Shown: positions 17,620-27,455, counted from the stretch's first letter. The stretch is 64,000 nucleotides of DNA from Acidobacteriota bacterium (GCA_003225555.1 QIAM01000039.1:1-64000); one strand, 5' to 3'. The notes: generated by a model not told the origin, from the letters alone. Numbers and translations are program-made.

Positions 17620-18393
17620 ATGGCTGTGAAGCACAAACCGAATGCGTCGCAAGCAGACGGCCTGCTGATGGGGAAGATGCTGCATTTGGCCCTTCCCGTC
17701 CGCTGGAGCCTGGTCGGCCAGGATGGGCGCGGTCCGCTGGAGATGGCGTGCACATACGACATCCACCCGCGCGGTGCGCGGCTGCTCGGCGGGCACGATT
17801 TGAGCCTTGGTGACCTGGTGATGGTGGAACGCGGACGGAACAAGGCACTTTGCCAGGTGGTGTGGACGGCAGACCCCGGCTCGCAGTTGGCTGGCCAGTT
17901 CACAGTTCAGTGCGTTGAGAAGAAGACGCCTTGGGATGAGGAACTGCGACAACTGGAGGAAGAATACCAGCCGGTCATCGTCGTGGGATCTAGCAGTGTG
18001 GGCACGAGCAGCATTCGGCAGGAGAATCGGCGCCGCCGGCCACGTTATTCCGTCGATGGGAAGGCGGAGGTGATTGATGGCGTGCAGTACGTGGAAGGCC
18101 ATGTCGAGGAGCTTTCTGAGTTCGGCGCGCGCATTAGCGCGAAAGACCTGCCTCGCCCGGGAACGGACTTCCGGCTGACTCTAAACGTTTTCGATGTCAG
18201 CATGGCGCTCAAGGCGCAAGTGAAGTATCTGGTGAACAACCTGGGCATGGGCGTGGAGTTCCACGAAATACGGCGCGGCGACCGGCCGCTGCTCGAGTAC
18301 GTGCTCAGCAAGCTGAGGAAGGCGCGAAACAAGAGCGTCGAAGATTTTGTTCCGGTGGAAGTTGTGACTGAACCGCTTGCCGCGGCTGGATAG
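17620..18393 (+). CDS. Two-domain PilZ protein
   Basis: 257 aa. The first domain (about 20-105) lacks the basic switch and looks like a degenerate PilZ barrel (VRWSLVGQDGRGPLEMACTYDIHPRGARLLGGHDLSLGDLVMVER). After a linker, residues 128-245 form a second, complete PilZ domain: it opens QENRRRRPRYSVDGKAEV, which holds the RxxxR motif, then has HVEELSEFGARIS (the usual [D/N]xSxxG, here with Glu). The tail (VVTEPLAAAG) is short. It is probably a c-di-GMP receptor. It lies alone between rplS and the palindrome cluster, opposite to the ribosomal operon. Confidence 0.82.
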   Translation: MAVKHKPNASQADGLLMGKMLHLALPVRWSLVGQDGRGPLEMACTYDIHPRGARLLGGHDLSLGDLVMVERGRNKALCQVVWTADPGSQLAGQFTVQCVEKKTPWDEELRQLEEEYQPVIVVGSSSVGTSSIRQENRRRRPRYSVDGKAEVIDGVQYVEGHVEELSEFGARISAKDLPRPGTDFRLTLNVFDVSMALKAQVKYLVNNLGMGVEFHEIRRGDRPLLEYVLSKLRKARNKSVEDFVPVEVVTEPLAAAG

Positions 18394-18525
18394 TTTGGAG
18401 AGTCCAGCGCCAGCCTGAGCCTGCCGCCAGCGTTGCCGCTCGTCGTGAACGCCGCTCGCATCTTTTCATCCCCTCATCAGGCACGCCAACGGACACGATG
18501 ATCCCGACACGCTTATTCCATCATG

Positions 18526-18870
18526 CTATTCGACGTCGCGCAGACGGGCCGCCTTGCCGCGTAGCGCACGAAGGTAGTACAGCTTGGCGCGGCGCACCTT
18601 GGACGAGCGCAGCAGATCGATCTTGTCGATGACTTTGGACTGGATGGGGAAAATGCGCTCCACCCCCTGACCAAAGCTGATCTTGCGGACGGTGAAGCTG
18701 GCTTGCGGGCCCTTGTCGCGTTTAATGACGACGCCTTCAAACGCCTGTAGCCGTTCCTTGTCGCCTTCCTTGATCTTTACGTGGACGCGGATGGTATCGC
18801 CGGGATGGAAGTCGGGGATGTCAGTGCGCTTCGACTTCGCCAGCAGCTTTTCAATGATGAGGTTCGACAT
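18526..18870 (-). CDS. rplS: 50S ribosomal protein L19
   Basis: 114 aa, standard length. It lies at the 30S-50S interface. The family pattern is clear: [34 protein letters not shown], then [19 protein letters not shown] and [18 protein letters not shown]. It is the last gene of the rpsP-khpA-rimM-trmD-rplS operon, 29 bases after trmD. Confidence 0.97.
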   Translation of the reverse strand: MSNLIIEKLLAKSKRTDIPDFHPGDTIRVHVKIKEGDKERLQAFEGVVIKRDKGPQASFTVRKISFGQGVERIFPIQSKVIDKIDLLRSSKVRRAKLYYLRALRGKAARLRDVE

Positions 18871-18899
18871 ATTCGTTTTCCTTCTCTAATTCTAAAATC

Positions 18900-19706
18900 T
18901 TAATTGCGATCGTTCGTGATGCGAGCCAGCAGAATTCGGTCTGCCTCGCTCAACGCTGCGCCGTCGAGCAGATCAGGACGGTTGCGCAGCGTTTTTTCCA
19001 GTGCCCGCTGGCGCCGCCAGCGGCGAATTTCTTCATGGTTGCCATTCATCAAGACTTCCGGCACCGGGATTCCGCGAAACTCTGCGGGCCGCGTGTAGTG
19101 CGGGTAATCGAGCAGTCCTCCCGAGCCGCAGGTCGAATTCGGACCTGCGGAGTCCCGATCAATGTCGGCGGTAAAAGACTCCTGCCGCGTGGACGCTTCA
19201 TTTCCGACCGCACCCGGCAACAACCTTGTCACAGCTTCGACGATCACCGCGGCTCCCATTTCGCCGCCGCTCAGCACATAGTCGCCGATCGAAAGCTCGC
19301 GGTCAGCCAGGAAATCCGCAACCCGCTCGTCGACACCCTCATAGCGGCCGCAGATCAGTACCATGCGCTCGAGGCCGGCAAGTTCCGCGGCCATCTTCTG
19401 CGAGAACCGCTGTCCCTGTGCGGAAAGCAGGATCACGGACTGCTTCACCCGTCCGGCCACGCGGTCTTCGCGGGGAGCCAACTGGAGCGAATCCAAACAT
19501 TCAAAGAGCGGTTCCGGCTTCAGGACCATGCCTTCGCCGCCGCCGAAAGGGCGGTCATCCACGGTGCGGTGCTTGTCGTGCGTAAACTGCCGCAGGTCGT
19601 GGACTTGAATTTCCACCAGGCCCATCTCGGAGGCCCGGCGTGTAATGCCGTGGTCCAGAGGTCCGCAAAAAAAGCCGGGAAAGATCGTGAGAATATCGGC
19701 TTTCAT
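18900..19706 (-). CDS. trmD: tRNA (guanine-N1)-methyltransferase
   Basis: 268 aa. It methylates G37 next to the anticodon, preventing frameshifts. The trefoil-knot SAM site is visible as DYVLSGGEMGAAVIVEAVTR. The N-terminus holds LTIFPGFFCGPLDHGITRRA and the C-terminus holds YTRPAEFRGIPVPEVLMNGNHEEIRRWRR, both family signatures. It is the fourth gene of the ribosomal operon. Confidence 0.97.
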   Translation of the reverse strand: MKADILTIFPGFFCGPLDHGITRRASEMGLVEIQVHDLRQFTHDKHRTVDDRPFGGGEGMVLKPEPLFECLDSLQLAPREDRVAGRVKQSVILLSAQGQRFSQKMAAELAGLERMVLICGRYEGVDERVADFLADRELSIGDYVLSGGEMGAAVIVEAVTRLLPGAVGNEASTRQESFTADIDRDSAGPNSTCGSGGLLDYPHYTRPAEFRGIPVPEVLMNGNHEEIRRWRRQRALEKTLRNRPDLLDGAALSEADRILLARITNDRN

Positions 19707-19773
19707 CGCCAGACCAGAACCTTTTCACCCCAGAGGGTAACTGCGAAAAAAGCTCCTCTGTGGGTCTCTATGG

Positions 19774-20367
19774 TTAATGCATTTTGCTTCGCACCGCCCG
19801 TACCTGCTGTTGCTTCTCTTCTGCCGTGACCGGGGCGTTGATCTCCAGCATGCCCTCGGGAAGGCTCATGCGTACTCGCTTTCGTGCGAGATCCACGCCC
19901 TCCAGGTACGCCTCGGCAAAAGGCACATCAAACTTCTTTCCCGCGCTGTCCACCACCATCAGCAGCGGCGCTTCGCCGGCACCGAACTGAACGTCCTCGA
20001 TGCGGCCGATCTCCTGTCCACGATCGAGAACCGTACACCCGGCCAGATCGCTGACGTAGTTCCAGCCCGACTCAAGCTGCGCGCGTTGATTGCGGGGTAC
20101 CTGCAGTTCGCACCGGACAAGCGCCTCCGCGTCGGAAATCGAATCCACGCCTGCGAACTTAAGGACCAGCAAATTCTTGTGCGGCCAGAGTTGTTCAACT
20201 TCCAATTCGCGTCTGGTGTCTTCGGGCGATAGCGCCGACAGCTTCATTCCCCCGGTAAATCTGTCTGGAACATCGCTGTGAACCTCTGCCGCTACTTCGC
20301 CGTGCCGGCCTTGCGTCTTTACCACGCGCGCCAGGGTGATGAACTCGCCGCTTGTCTCAGGACTCAA
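19774..20367 (-). CDS. rimM: Ribosome maturation factor RimM
   Basis: 197 aa. It helps the 30S head mature around S19. The N-terminal beta domain (FITLARVVKTQGRHGEVAAEVHSDVPDRF) is followed by a PRC-barrel with GCTVLDRGQEIGRIEDVQFG and FDVPFAEAYLEGVDLARKRV, both standard for the family. The C-terminus has a basic extension (TAEEKQQQVRAVRSKMH). It lies 67 bases from trmD. Confidence 0.94.
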   Translation of the reverse strand: MSPETSGEFITLARVVKTQGRHGEVAAEVHSDVPDRFTGGMKLSALSPEDTRRELEVEQLWPHKNLLVLKFAGVDSISDAEALVRCELQVPRNQRAQLESGWNYVSDLAGCTVLDRGQEIGRIEDVQFGAGEAPLLMVVDSAGKKFDVPFAEAYLEGVDLARKRVRMSLPEGMLEINAPVTAEEKQQQVRAVRSKMH

Positions 20368-20415
20368 CGCTGAAATCCAAGATCGGGATTTTCCAGGTCC
20401 CTGCTGTCGCGACCG

Positions 20416-20658
20416 TCACTCGATAATATCGAGCGTGTAGCGCTTGCGTGCTCGCAGTCCGGCGGCACTCAACAGAGTGCGCATAGCACGAGCCGTGCGT
20501 CCCTGGCGACCGATGACCTTGCCCACGTCGCTTTCCGCGACCTCCAGTTCGATCACATCGCCATCGACTTGCTCCACGAATACCTCGTCGGGAGCTTCGA
20601 CCAGTGACTTGGCGATGTACTCGACAAGCACGCGCACGTCTCCGGATGGCTCAGTCAT
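20416..20658 (-). CDS. khpA: KH-domain RNA-binding protein KhpA
   Basis: 80 aa from the ATG at 20658 (MTEPSGDVRVLVEYIAKSLV). The frame extends upstream, but only this start fits the family. It is a small single-stranded-RNA-binding protein that acts with KhpB in several bacteria. The KH core is EVAESDVGKVIGRQGRTARAMRTLLSAAG, with the GRQG loop that grips the RNA backbone. It sits between rpsP and rimM, its conserved place. Confidence 0.95.
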   Translation of the reverse strand: MTEPSGDVRVLVEYIAKSLVEAPDEVFVEQVDGDVIELEVAESDVGKVIGRQGRTARAMRTLLSAAGLRARKRYTLDIIE

Positions 20659-20741
20659 AGTCTGCAATTCTCGTTGTGGAAATCGAACACTAAAAAGCGA
20701 GAGCGGCGGCTCCAAAAGCGCCGCAACGGTTCTTCTACCAG

Positions 20742-20999
20742 CTACGCCGCCGAGCCCGCACTTGCGGGAGCGGGTGCCGGCTTCGAGAACAGCTTATTCA
20801 CGCGCTCCGACATCTGGGCGCCTTTCGATACCCAATACTCGACACGATCGCGTTTCAGTTCGACACTGGCGGGATTGGTCCGGGGATTATAGGTTCCCAC
20901 GACCTCCACCGGGCGTCCATTACGCGCACGGGCCTTCTCAATGACCACAATGCGATAGTGCGGTTGTTTGCGCGCGCCGCGGCGCGCCAGGCGAATCAT
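20742..20999 (-). CDS. rpsP: 30S ribosomal protein S16
   Basis: 85 aa from ATG 20999 (MIRLARRGARKQPHYRIVVIE). It binds 16S rRNA in the body of the small subunit. It keeps the family signature VVEVVGTYNPRTNPASVELKRDRVEYWVSKGAQMSERVNKLF. The Ala/Pro-rich tail is typical of the phylum. It is the first gene of the operon here; the usual ffh neighbour is not visible upstream, where a response regulator lies instead. Confidence 0.96.
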   Translation of the reverse strand: MIRLARRGARKQPHYRIVVIEKARARNGRPVEVVGTYNPRTNPASVELKRDRVEYWVSKGAQMSERVNKLFSKPAPAPASAGSAA

Positions 21000-21292
21000 T
21001 AACACACTTATATCCTTGTTCCGGAAGAGTCCGGCGAGGTCAAGACAAACTCTTATTATGCCGGAGGTTAGGTGGAATGGCAATAGCGAGGCGCCGCGTC
21101 CCGTGTCTCAGTTTCGGGGAAATCCAATCAAAACTTTGAAACGCGGGGATTACCGAGAACGGTGCTTTCTTCCGGAGGATGTGGGCCTACTCAACCAGAT
21201 TGGGGCGAGCGCACCCCACCAACGCGCGATCCGCCAGCCAACTTCCTCAGGAGAGCGAAAGGGTATCGAACTCGAACTCTGCCCTGAGTGCC

Positions 21293-22072
21293 TCACAGCC
21301 CGAAGAGCTCGCGGAGCCGCTTGGTCTGGGCGCGGCTGACCGGGATCTCGGACTGCTTCTTGTCGTCCATACGCAACTGGTAGGAGCTCTTGAACCAGGG
21401 GACCACCTCGCGGATGCGGTTGACGTTTACGACGTAGGAGCGGTGAGCGCGCCAGAAGAGTTTGGTATCTAGGCTGTCCAGCAACTCCTCCAGCGTCCGG
21501 CAGTTCGATTGACCTTCCATCCCCGACACACCGCCGGTTACCACCGTGATAACGCCGTCTTCGATCGAGGCGTAACAAATGTCCTTCTGGTCCACAAGAA
21601 ACATGCGTCCGAGCGCTTTGAGGAGGAGTTTCGAGGGCTGGGGCTTTTGCGACTCCAGCATCCGGACCAGCGTTGCAATTCTTTCCGCCGGCAGTCCGTC
21701 GGAATCCTGCTTGGCCCGCGCCTTCTGCAGCGACTGCGCAACCCGCTTCTTGTCGAAGGGCTTCAGAAGATAATCGACGGCATTTACTTCGAAAGCCTTC
21801 ACCGCATATTGATCAAACGCCGTGGCGAAGACAATTTTGGGGAGAGGAATTTTCTTGTCGAGCAGCTTCTTGATGACCCCGAAGCCGTCGAGGCCCGGCA
21901 TTTGAACGTCCAAAAAAACCAGGTCGGGATTGTGCTCTTTGATGAGGTTGACCGCCTCGAGACCGTTCTTGCCCTGGGCAACGATATTGACGTCGCCGGC
22001 GTTTTTCAGCAGATAAGTGAGTTCGTCGCGGGCGAGTTCCTCATCGTCCACGATAACCGCGGATAAGGGCAT
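21293..22072 (-). CDS. LytTR-type response regulator
   Basis: 259 aa from ATG 22072. The receiver domain (1-120) holds AVIVDDEELARDEL, with the acidic pair, and the phosphorylated Asp in LVFLDVQMPGLDG. It ends with the conserved Lys of DYLLKPFDKKRV. A linker leads to a LytTR DNA-binding domain (about 150-255, with FWRAHRSYVVNVNRIREVVPWFKSSYQL). It should bind DNA after phosphorylation by a histidine kinase, but no kinase gene lies nearby, so the partner is unknown. It is leftward and lies between rpsP and the next gene. Confidence 0.92.
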   Translation of the reverse strand: MPLSAVIVDDEELARDELTYLLKNAGDVNIVAQGKNGLEAVNLIKEHNPDLVFLDVQMPGLDGFGVIKKLLDKKIPLPKIVFATAFDQYAVKAFEVNAVDYLLKPFDKKRVAQSLQKARAKQDSDGLPAERIATLVRMLESQKPQPSKLLLKALGRMFLVDQKDICYASIEDGVITVVTGGVSGMEGQSNCRTLEELLDSLDTKLFWRAHRSYVVNVNRIREVVPWFKSSYQLRMDDKKQSEIPVSRAQTKRLRELFGL

Positions 22073-22141
22073 TACATCTCCGGAGCGGCCAGCTGCGCTA
22101 ACCAAAGTATAGAGGGCCGTTTTCAGTAGCGTCAACGCGGC

Positions 22142-22780
22142 TCAGTGCTGCTGGTTCATGCGCTGCTGCATCATGCCGCCCATGTCCATTTTGGTGTACC
22201 CTGCGGGAACTTCGAAGAGGCTGGCGGGTTGTGAGCCTTCCTGAATATTACGCATTTCGCCGCTGCCGTCCTTGCCTTGCCACTTCACCGGGAACCGCAG
22301 CTTGGGATCAAGCCAGACCTGGCTGGCATCGCCACTGTCGTTAGTGCCTTCATATTTGACGGTACTGCGTCCGTTGACCGTTTCGTTTCCGACTTTGTGA
22401 CAGGTCCCGTGCTGGTAGTGCTTAATCTTCTGCCAGTCGCTACAAGCACTTTCCACGTCTCCGGTTCGAAAGAAGGAATACATTCCTCGTTCAGCCATGC
22501 TGGTCGCGGGCATCTCCATGTACATGTGCTGCTGTGGCATCAGGACGATCGAAGTCTGGGTCGCGAGATTCATGATAAACGCACCCATCTGTTTGGGATC
22601 GCGTTGGTCTTGCGACTCAAAGCGCAATTTGTCCTTGGCAAAGTAGACCTTGCTCTGAGTTTGAGAGCCCTGTTTGTGGGTGTCCACGAGGTCGGCGGAG
22701 AACTCGGTTTGCGCGAGCGTGAACGTGGCGACCAGGGTGAGCGCGCAGAAAAAGAAAAGGCGAGCAATCAATCGAAACAC
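22142..22780 (-). CDS. Exported DUF4412-like protein
   Basis: 212 aa. The signal peptide covers 1-23 (MFRLIARLFFFCALTLVATF). The mature part resembles the DUF4412/LolA-like beta fold: EFSADLVDTHKQGSQTQSKVYFAKDKLRFES, then a MNLATQTSIVLMPQQHMYMEM strand region, a Cys pair (CSDWQK..GTCHKVG) and the terminal Met-rich KMDMGGMMQQRMNQQH. Such proteins are thought to bind lipid or act as outer-membrane carriers; here this is only an inference. The Met/His-rich tail could bind metal. Confidence 0.72.
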   Translation of the reverse strand: MFRLIARLFFFCALTLVATFTLAQTEFSADLVDTHKQGSQTQSKVYFAKDKLRFESQDQRDPKQMGAFIMNLATQTSIVLMPQQHMYMEMPATSMAERGMYSFFRTGDVESACSDWQKIKHYQHGTCHKVGNETVNGRSTVKYEGTNDSGDASQVWLDPKLRFPVKWQGKDGSGEMRNIQEGSQPASLFEVPAGYTKMDMGGMMQQRMNQQH

Positions 22781-22900
22781 GGAAGTCTCCTAGATTTGGT
22801 GTCCGGCAGGTACCGGACGCAATTTCTGCAACTCCCGGGGGAAGAGCGGGGAAAGCATAGCAGAAGTCGTGCCTTGCCGACAGAGCATCGACAACAAAAA

Positions 22901-24082
22901 TTACGTGACATTCTCCAGTGCGAGTGCCATGCCCATGCCACCGCTAACGCACAAGGTTGCAACTCCGCGTTTCGTGTTGCGCTTAAGCATCTCATGCAGC
23001 AGTGTGACCGTGATGCGCGTGCCCGTGCACCCGATGGGATGTCCGAGAGCGATCGACCCGCCGTTCACGTTGAGCCTGTCGCGGTTGAAGTTCAACTCGC
23101 GATCGCAGGCTATCACCTGTGCGGCGAAGGCCTCGTTCAGTTCAATCAGTCCGACGTCGTACAACTTCAGGTTATGTTTTTCCTCGAGCTTGCGCAGCGC
23201 CGGGACTGGGCCAATGCCCATAGTGCGAGGATCGACTCCGGCGGAGGTCACGGCGGCAATTCGTGCCAGCGGCTTCAGATTGTTGCGCTTTACGAATCGG
23301 TCCCCCGCGATCACCACAGCAGCCCCGCCGTCGGTGATGCCCGAGGAATTCCCGGCGGTGATGGTGCCAGAGTTCGAGAAGACGGGAGCCAGTTTCGCAA
23401 GCCTTTCCATGCTCGCATCGGCGAAGGGATGTTCGTCCCGGCTCAGTGTGGTTGTGCCCTTCTTGTTTTCGAGCGAGACCGGAACAATCTCGGAGTCGAA
23501 ACGTCCCCCGCCGATGGCTCGCGCAGCCCGGGTTTGGGACATCAGCGCATACTCATCCTGCTCATCGCGTGTGATTTTGTATTGCTCGGCCAGCACCTCG
23601 GCGGTTTCGCCCATCACCATCCTCGCCAGGGGGCAGAAGAATCCGTCGCGATACATGCCGTCGACCAATTCCTGGTTGCCGAGGCGGTATCCCCAGCGAG
23701 CGCCGTCAAGGTAATAAGGAAGGCGAGACATCGATTCGGTGCCGCCGGCGAGAATGCAGTTGGCATCGCCGAGCAGAATCGATTGATATGCCAGCGCGAT
23801 TGACTTCAGTCCGGAGGCACAAGCTTTGTTTACGGTGAATGCGGGTACCTCTTGCGGGACGCCGCTTCGAATAGAAATCTGCCGCGATGGATTCGGTCCT
23901 CCTCCAGCCTGCCGCGCATTTCCGAAGATGGTCTCGTCCACCTGGTCGGCCCGAATTCCGGCGCGCTCGATGGCAGCCTTGGCTGCAACCACACCCATGT
24001 CGGCGGCGGTCAGCGAGGCCAACGATCCGCCGAACTGGCCGATGGGCGTGCGCGCCGCAGAGAGGATGTACACGTCCTGCAA
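22901..24082 (-). CDS. Acetyl-CoA C-acetyltransferase (thiolase II)
   Basis: 393 aa, standard length. It condenses two acetyl-CoA or the reverse. The catalytic Cys is in FTVNKACASGLKSIALA (about 90), the His in NVNGGSIALGHPIGCTGTRI, and the second Cys in TLCVSGGMGMA near the end. The rest matches a biosynthetic-type thiolase (DVYILSAARTPIGQFGG). It is leftward, with its promoter region facing the rightward small gene at 24189. The local context does not show its pathway. Confidence 0.95.
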   Translation of the reverse strand: MQDVYILSAARTPIGQFGGSLASLTAADMGVVAAKAAIERAGIRADQVDETIFGNARQAGGGPNPSRQISIRSGVPQEVPAFTVNKACASGLKSIALAYQSILLGDANCILAGGTESMSRLPYYLDGARWGYRLGNQELVDGMYRDGFFCPLARMVMGETAEVLAEQYKITRDEQDEYALMSQTRAARAIGGGRFDSEIVPVSLENKKGTTTLSRDEHPFADASMERLAKLAPVFSNSGTITAGNSSGITDGGAAVVIAGDRFVKRNNLKPLARIAAVTSAGVDPRTMGIGPVPALRKLEEKHNLKLYDVGLIELNEAFAAQVIACDRELNFNRDRLNVNGGSIALGHPIGCTGTRITVTLLHEMLKRNTKRGVATLCVSGGMGMALALENVT

Positions 24083-24188
24083 ACTCGCACCTCCAAACAG
24101 ATGAGTCTAGCAGGATCACGGAATTCGATAGTCAAGCGTTGTCGCAAGCCACGGAGAGAAGGCACCTTGACTTGCGTATAATTAGCGT

Positions 24189-24431
24189 GTGGCACGGGGC
24201 TGGGAAAGCAAGTCCGTGGAGCAGCAACAGGCCGCGGCGAACGAAACAGCGGGGACTCCAAAACCCCGCTTGACGCCCGAGCAGAGAGCGGCGCAATCGC
24301 GTAAGGAGGGACTCAAACTCTCCCGCAGTCGCATCATCGAGCAGATCCGAGCGGCGACCAATGCACGCTATCGGGAAAGTCTCGAACAGGCTCTGGCCAA
24401 CCTGGAGGAGCAGATTCGCAGGCTGGAGTAA
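24189..24431 (+). CDS. Short helical protein, unknown function
   Basis: 80 aa, starting at GTG 24189. The C-terminal half is a charged helix (RIIEQIRAATNARYRESLEQALANLEEQIRRL), suggesting a coiled coil; the front is Ala/Thr/Pro-rich. No match is known to me. Its position 55 bases before purS hints at co-transcription, but there is no functional clue. Confidence 0.55.
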   Translation: MARGWESKSVEQQQAAANETAGTPKPRLTPEQRAAQSRKEGLKLSRSRIIEQIRAATNARYRESLEQALANLEEQIRRLE

Positions 24432-24486
24432 GAATCGGGCAACTCTCTCGCGCCAATCGGCTGGCGTATAATGAAGTTCGCTTCCG

Positions 24487-24732
24487 ATGACCGCTTACGT
24501 CTACGTCTCGCTTAAGAAAACTGTCCTTGATCCTCAAGGTAAGACCATCCAGAGTGCCCTCAATAAGATGGGTTATAAAGGCTTGGAGAGCGTGCGGCAG
24601 GGCAAGTATTTCGAGATCACGCTCGATGGTGGACTTACTCGCGAACACGCCCAGGCCGAGATCGAGCGTATCGCGCGCGAAGTGTTGACCAACCCGGTCA
24701 TCGAAGAGTTCCGTTTCTCCCTCGCAGATTAG
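24487..24732 (+). CDS. purS: Phosphoribosylformylglycinamidine synthase subunit PurS
   Basis: 81 aa, the size of the family. PurS joins PurL and PurQ in the fourth step of purine synthesis. Recognisable parts are YVSLKKTVLDPQGKTIQSALNKMGY, SVRQGKYFEITLD and ERIAREVLTNPVIEEFRF. The genes for PurL and PurQ are not in this window, so the complex is encoded elsewhere. It lies 18 bases before glmS. Confidence 0.93.
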   Translation: MTAYVYVSLKKTVLDPQGKTIQSALNKMGYKGLESVRQGKYFEITLDGGLTREHAQAEIERIAREVLTNPVIEEFRFSLAD

Positions 24733-24750
24733 TTCTCTGAGGCTTTCTCC

Positions 24751-26625
24751 ATGTGTGGCATTGTCGGCTATGTTGGCAAGAAGCGGGTCGTTCCCATCAT
24801 TCTTGAGGGCCTACGGCGGCTCGAATATCGCGGCTATGACTCCGCAGGAATTGCCGTGGCTGGGAACGGCGAGGGACTGCAGATCCGGCGGGCCGAAGGC
24901 AAGCTGCGCAACCTGGAAGAAGTCATCCGGCAGAGGCCTCTCGACGGCTCCTATGGCATTGGTCATACGCGCTGGGCGACACATGGGCGACCAACCGAGG
25001 AGAATGCGCATCCCCATCGCGACTGCACCGGAAAAATTGTTGTAGTGCACAACGGGATTGTGGAGAACTATCTCAGCCTCAAAAAGAAGCTGATCGAGGA
25101 AGGCCACAAGTTCACCACCGAAACGGACACTGAGATCATTGCGCACCTGATTGAGAAGCATCTTCTGAAAACGGGCAACGGGCGTGGTCCCTCGCTCGAA
25201 GAGGCGGTCCGAAGGACGGTGAAGGAACTGACGGGCGTCTTTGCGCTGGCTGTCATTTATGTGGACGAGCCGAACAAGATCGTAGCCGCGAGGAACGGCC
25301 CTCCGGCGGTGATCGGGCTGGGTAACGATGAATACTTCGTCGCCTCGGACGTACCCGCCATTCTCTATCACACACGCGATATCTTCTTTCTTGCCGATGG
25401 CGACTTAGCGGTCGTTACCTCTGACGGCGTGCAACTTACGGACTTCGACGGCAAGCCCATCCAGCGCCAGGTGCAGCACGTAACCTGGGATCCCATCATG
25501 GCGGAAAAGGGCGGCTTCAAGCACTTCATGCTCAAGGAAATCTATGAGCAGCCGCGGGCCGTTCGTGATACCACCCTGGGCCGGATTTCGCAGGACACCG
25601 GTCACGTTTACCTCAACGAAGTGGCGATCAGTGAGGCGGAGTTCCGGGCGGCGAAGAAGATCAATATCGTCGCCTGCGGCACGAGCTGGCATGCGGGGCA
25701 GGCCGGCAAGTTCATGATCGAGACGCTGTCTCGCATTCCGGTGGAGGTCGATTACGCGAGCGAGTGGCGTTACCGCGATCCCATCGTTGCCGGAGACACG
25801 ATAACGGTGGTGATTTCGCAGTCTGGCGAGACCGCCGACACCATCGCGGCCCAACGTGAAGCCAAGGCCAAAGGATCGAAGACACTCGCCATCTGCAACG
25901 TGGTTGGATCGATGATTACCCGCGAGGCTGCAGGGACGATCTACACGCACGCCGGTCCGGAAATCGGAGTGGCCTCGACGAAGGCGTTTACGGGGCAACT
26001 TACGGCGCTCTATCTCTTCGCGCTTTATCTGGCGCAGGTGCGCGGCGTCATGACAGATGAGCAACGTCGCGTCGCGGTGCAGGAACTCACTCGCATTCCC
26101 GGCAAACTGGAAAACCTGCTGACTCACGACGAACAGTGCGAAACTTTGGCCAAACACTACCAGCGGGCTCACGATTTTCTGTTTCTGGGGCGCGGCATTC
26201 ACTATCCTATTGCGCTCGAGGGCGCGCTGAAGCTGAAGGAAATTTCTTACATCCACGCGGAAGGATATCCCGCGGGGGAGATGAAGCATGGTCCTAACGC
26301 ATTGATCGACGAGAATCTTCCCGTCGTAATCATTGCGACTCGGGATGTGAATAATCCCAATTCAGTCATGCGCTATGAGAAGACGATCTCGAACCTGAAA
26401 GAGGTTAAGGCGCGTTCGGGAGTCGTAATCGCTCTCGCCACCGAAGGCGATGAGGAGATCAAGGAAGCCGCCGACCACGTCCTCTATGTGCCACCTGCAC
26501 CGGAACAACTCTCACCGATTCTGGAGATTGTTCCGCTGCAACTGCTGGCATATCACATCGCCGTTCGCCGCGGGTGCGACGTCGACCAGCCACGCAACCT
26601 GGCGAAGTCTGTGACTGTGGAGTAG
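24751..26625 (+). CDS. glmS: Glucosamine-6-phosphate synthase (isomerising)
   Basis: 624 aa. It makes glucosamine-6-phosphate from fructose-6-phosphate and glutamine, the first step to UDP-GlcNAc. After Met the catalytic Cys opens [34 protein letters not shown]. The Gln-amidotransferase domain holds [20 protein letters not shown] and [11 protein letters not shown]. Two SIS domains follow ([15 protein letters not shown] with [12 protein letters not shown], then [37 protein letters not shown]). The end, NLAKSVTVE, is canonical. It follows purS closely, likely in one transcript. Confidence 0.97.
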   Translation: MCGIVGYVGKKRVVPIILEGLRRLEYRGYDSAGIAVAGNGEGLQIRRAEGKLRNLEEVIRQRPLDGSYGIGHTRWATHGRPTEENAHPHRDCTGKIVVVHNGIVENYLSLKKKLIEEGHKFTTETDTEIIAHLIEKHLLKTGNGRGPSLEEAVRRTVKELTGVFALAVIYVDEPNKIVAARNGPPAVIGLGNDEYFVASDVPAILYHTRDIFFLADGDLAVVTSDGVQLTDFDGKPIQRQVQHVTWDPIMAEKGGFKHFMLKEIYEQPRAVRDTTLGRISQDTGHVYLNEVAISEAEFRAAKKINIVACGTSWHAGQAGKFMIETLSRIPVEVDYASEWRYRDPIVAGDTITVVISQSGETADTIAAQREAKAKGSKTLAICNVVGSMITREAAGTIYTHAGPEIGVASTKAFTGQLTALYLFALYLAQVRGVMTDEQRRVAVQELTRIPGKLENLLTHDEQCETLAKHYQRAHDFLFLGRGIHYPIALEGALKLKEISYIHAEGYPAGEMKHGPNALIDENLPVVIIATRDVNNPNSVMRYEKTISNLKEVKARSGVVIALATEGDEEIKEAADHVLYVPPAPEQLSPILEIVPLQLLAYHIAVRRGCDVDQPRNLAKSVTVE

Positions 26626-26686
26626 CTCTTTCTTCCTACACAGAAGGTTTCGCTCCCTTAGGTGTTCATCCTCATCTAAATAGTGG

Positions 26687-27409
26687 ATGGCCGGTTTTCA
26701 AACTCACCCCGCGCGCTTGGTCCGTTCGGTGCCATTGTCAGAACTCACGAAGCACCTCGAATTCGAGATGCCTGCGATAAGCCGCTTCGGCTTCGTGCCG
26801 GGACAATGGCTGTCGTTCCAGCAGGTCAAGCCTGACGGCGAGGAGTTGACCCGCGCCTATTCAATCTCTTCCCCACCGGGAGACGATGCGCGCTTCGCAC
26901 TCTGTCTTAATCGCGTGCAGGACGGGTTCATGTCGAACTTTCTCTGCGACATGAAAGAAGAGGATGAGATTCGTTGCCAGGGCCCGTTCGGTGACTTCAT
27001 CTTGCGCCCGCCGATACGCGACACGATTTTCATTGCGACCGGCACGGGCATCGCGCCGTTTCGCTCTATGCTGCACTGGCTGCTGGGCGATGAGTCGCGC
27101 CATCAGGGAAGACAGTTGTGGCTCCTGTTTGGCAACCGAACCGAAAAAGATATTTACTATCACGACGAATTCCTGGGTCTCGCTGCGGAGCATCCCAACT
27201 TTCATTACTGCCCCACGCTTAGTCGAGGCAGCACGGAGTGGCAAGTCTTGCGCGGCTATGTGCAGGACCATGTCGCGGGCCTAGCGAAGGGCCGGAGTGA
27301 CATGCAGGCTTACATCTGTGGACTCGACAAGATGGTCAAAGCGAATCGCGAACTGTTGAAGTCGCTGGGCTGGGATCGCAAGTCGATTCGCTACGAAAAG
27401 TACGACTAG
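26687..27409 (+). CDS. Flavin reductase of the ferredoxin-NADP+ reductase type
   Basis: 240 aa. The FAD-binding front has ARLVRSVPLSEL, FVPGQWLSFQQV and the flavin motif RAYSISSPP. The NAD(P) part has the GTGIAPFRSML loop, LLFGNRTEKDIYYHDEF and YICGLDKMVKANRELL. There is no 2Fe-2S domain. Related proteins reduce flavodoxin, ferredoxin or a dioxygenase partner; the partner here is not visible. The start ATG at 26687 has no strong ribosome site. Confidence 0.87.
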   Translation: MAGFQTHPARLVRSVPLSELTKHLEFEMPAISRFGFVPGQWLSFQQVKPDGEELTRAYSISSPPGDDARFALCLNRVQDGFMSNFLCDMKEEDEIRCQGPFGDFILRPPIRDTIFIATGTGIAPFRSMLHWLLGDESRHQGRQLWLLFGNRTEKDIYYHDEFLGLAAEHPNFHYCPTLSRGSTEWQVLRGYVQDHVAGLAKGRSDMQAYICGLDKMVKANRELLKSLGWDRKSIRYEKYD

Positions 27410-27455
27410 ATGCATCACGATCCACGCGGAGACGGACGCGCCAGCGCCGGCCATC

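Noticed and set aside
22277-23803. A 508-codon rightward open frame opposite the DUF4412-like gene and the thiolase
   Set aside because: It spans two well-supported leftward genes and its intergenic gap, and its protein is Arg/His/Gly-rich without domains. It is an antisense shadow of high-GC coding sequence.
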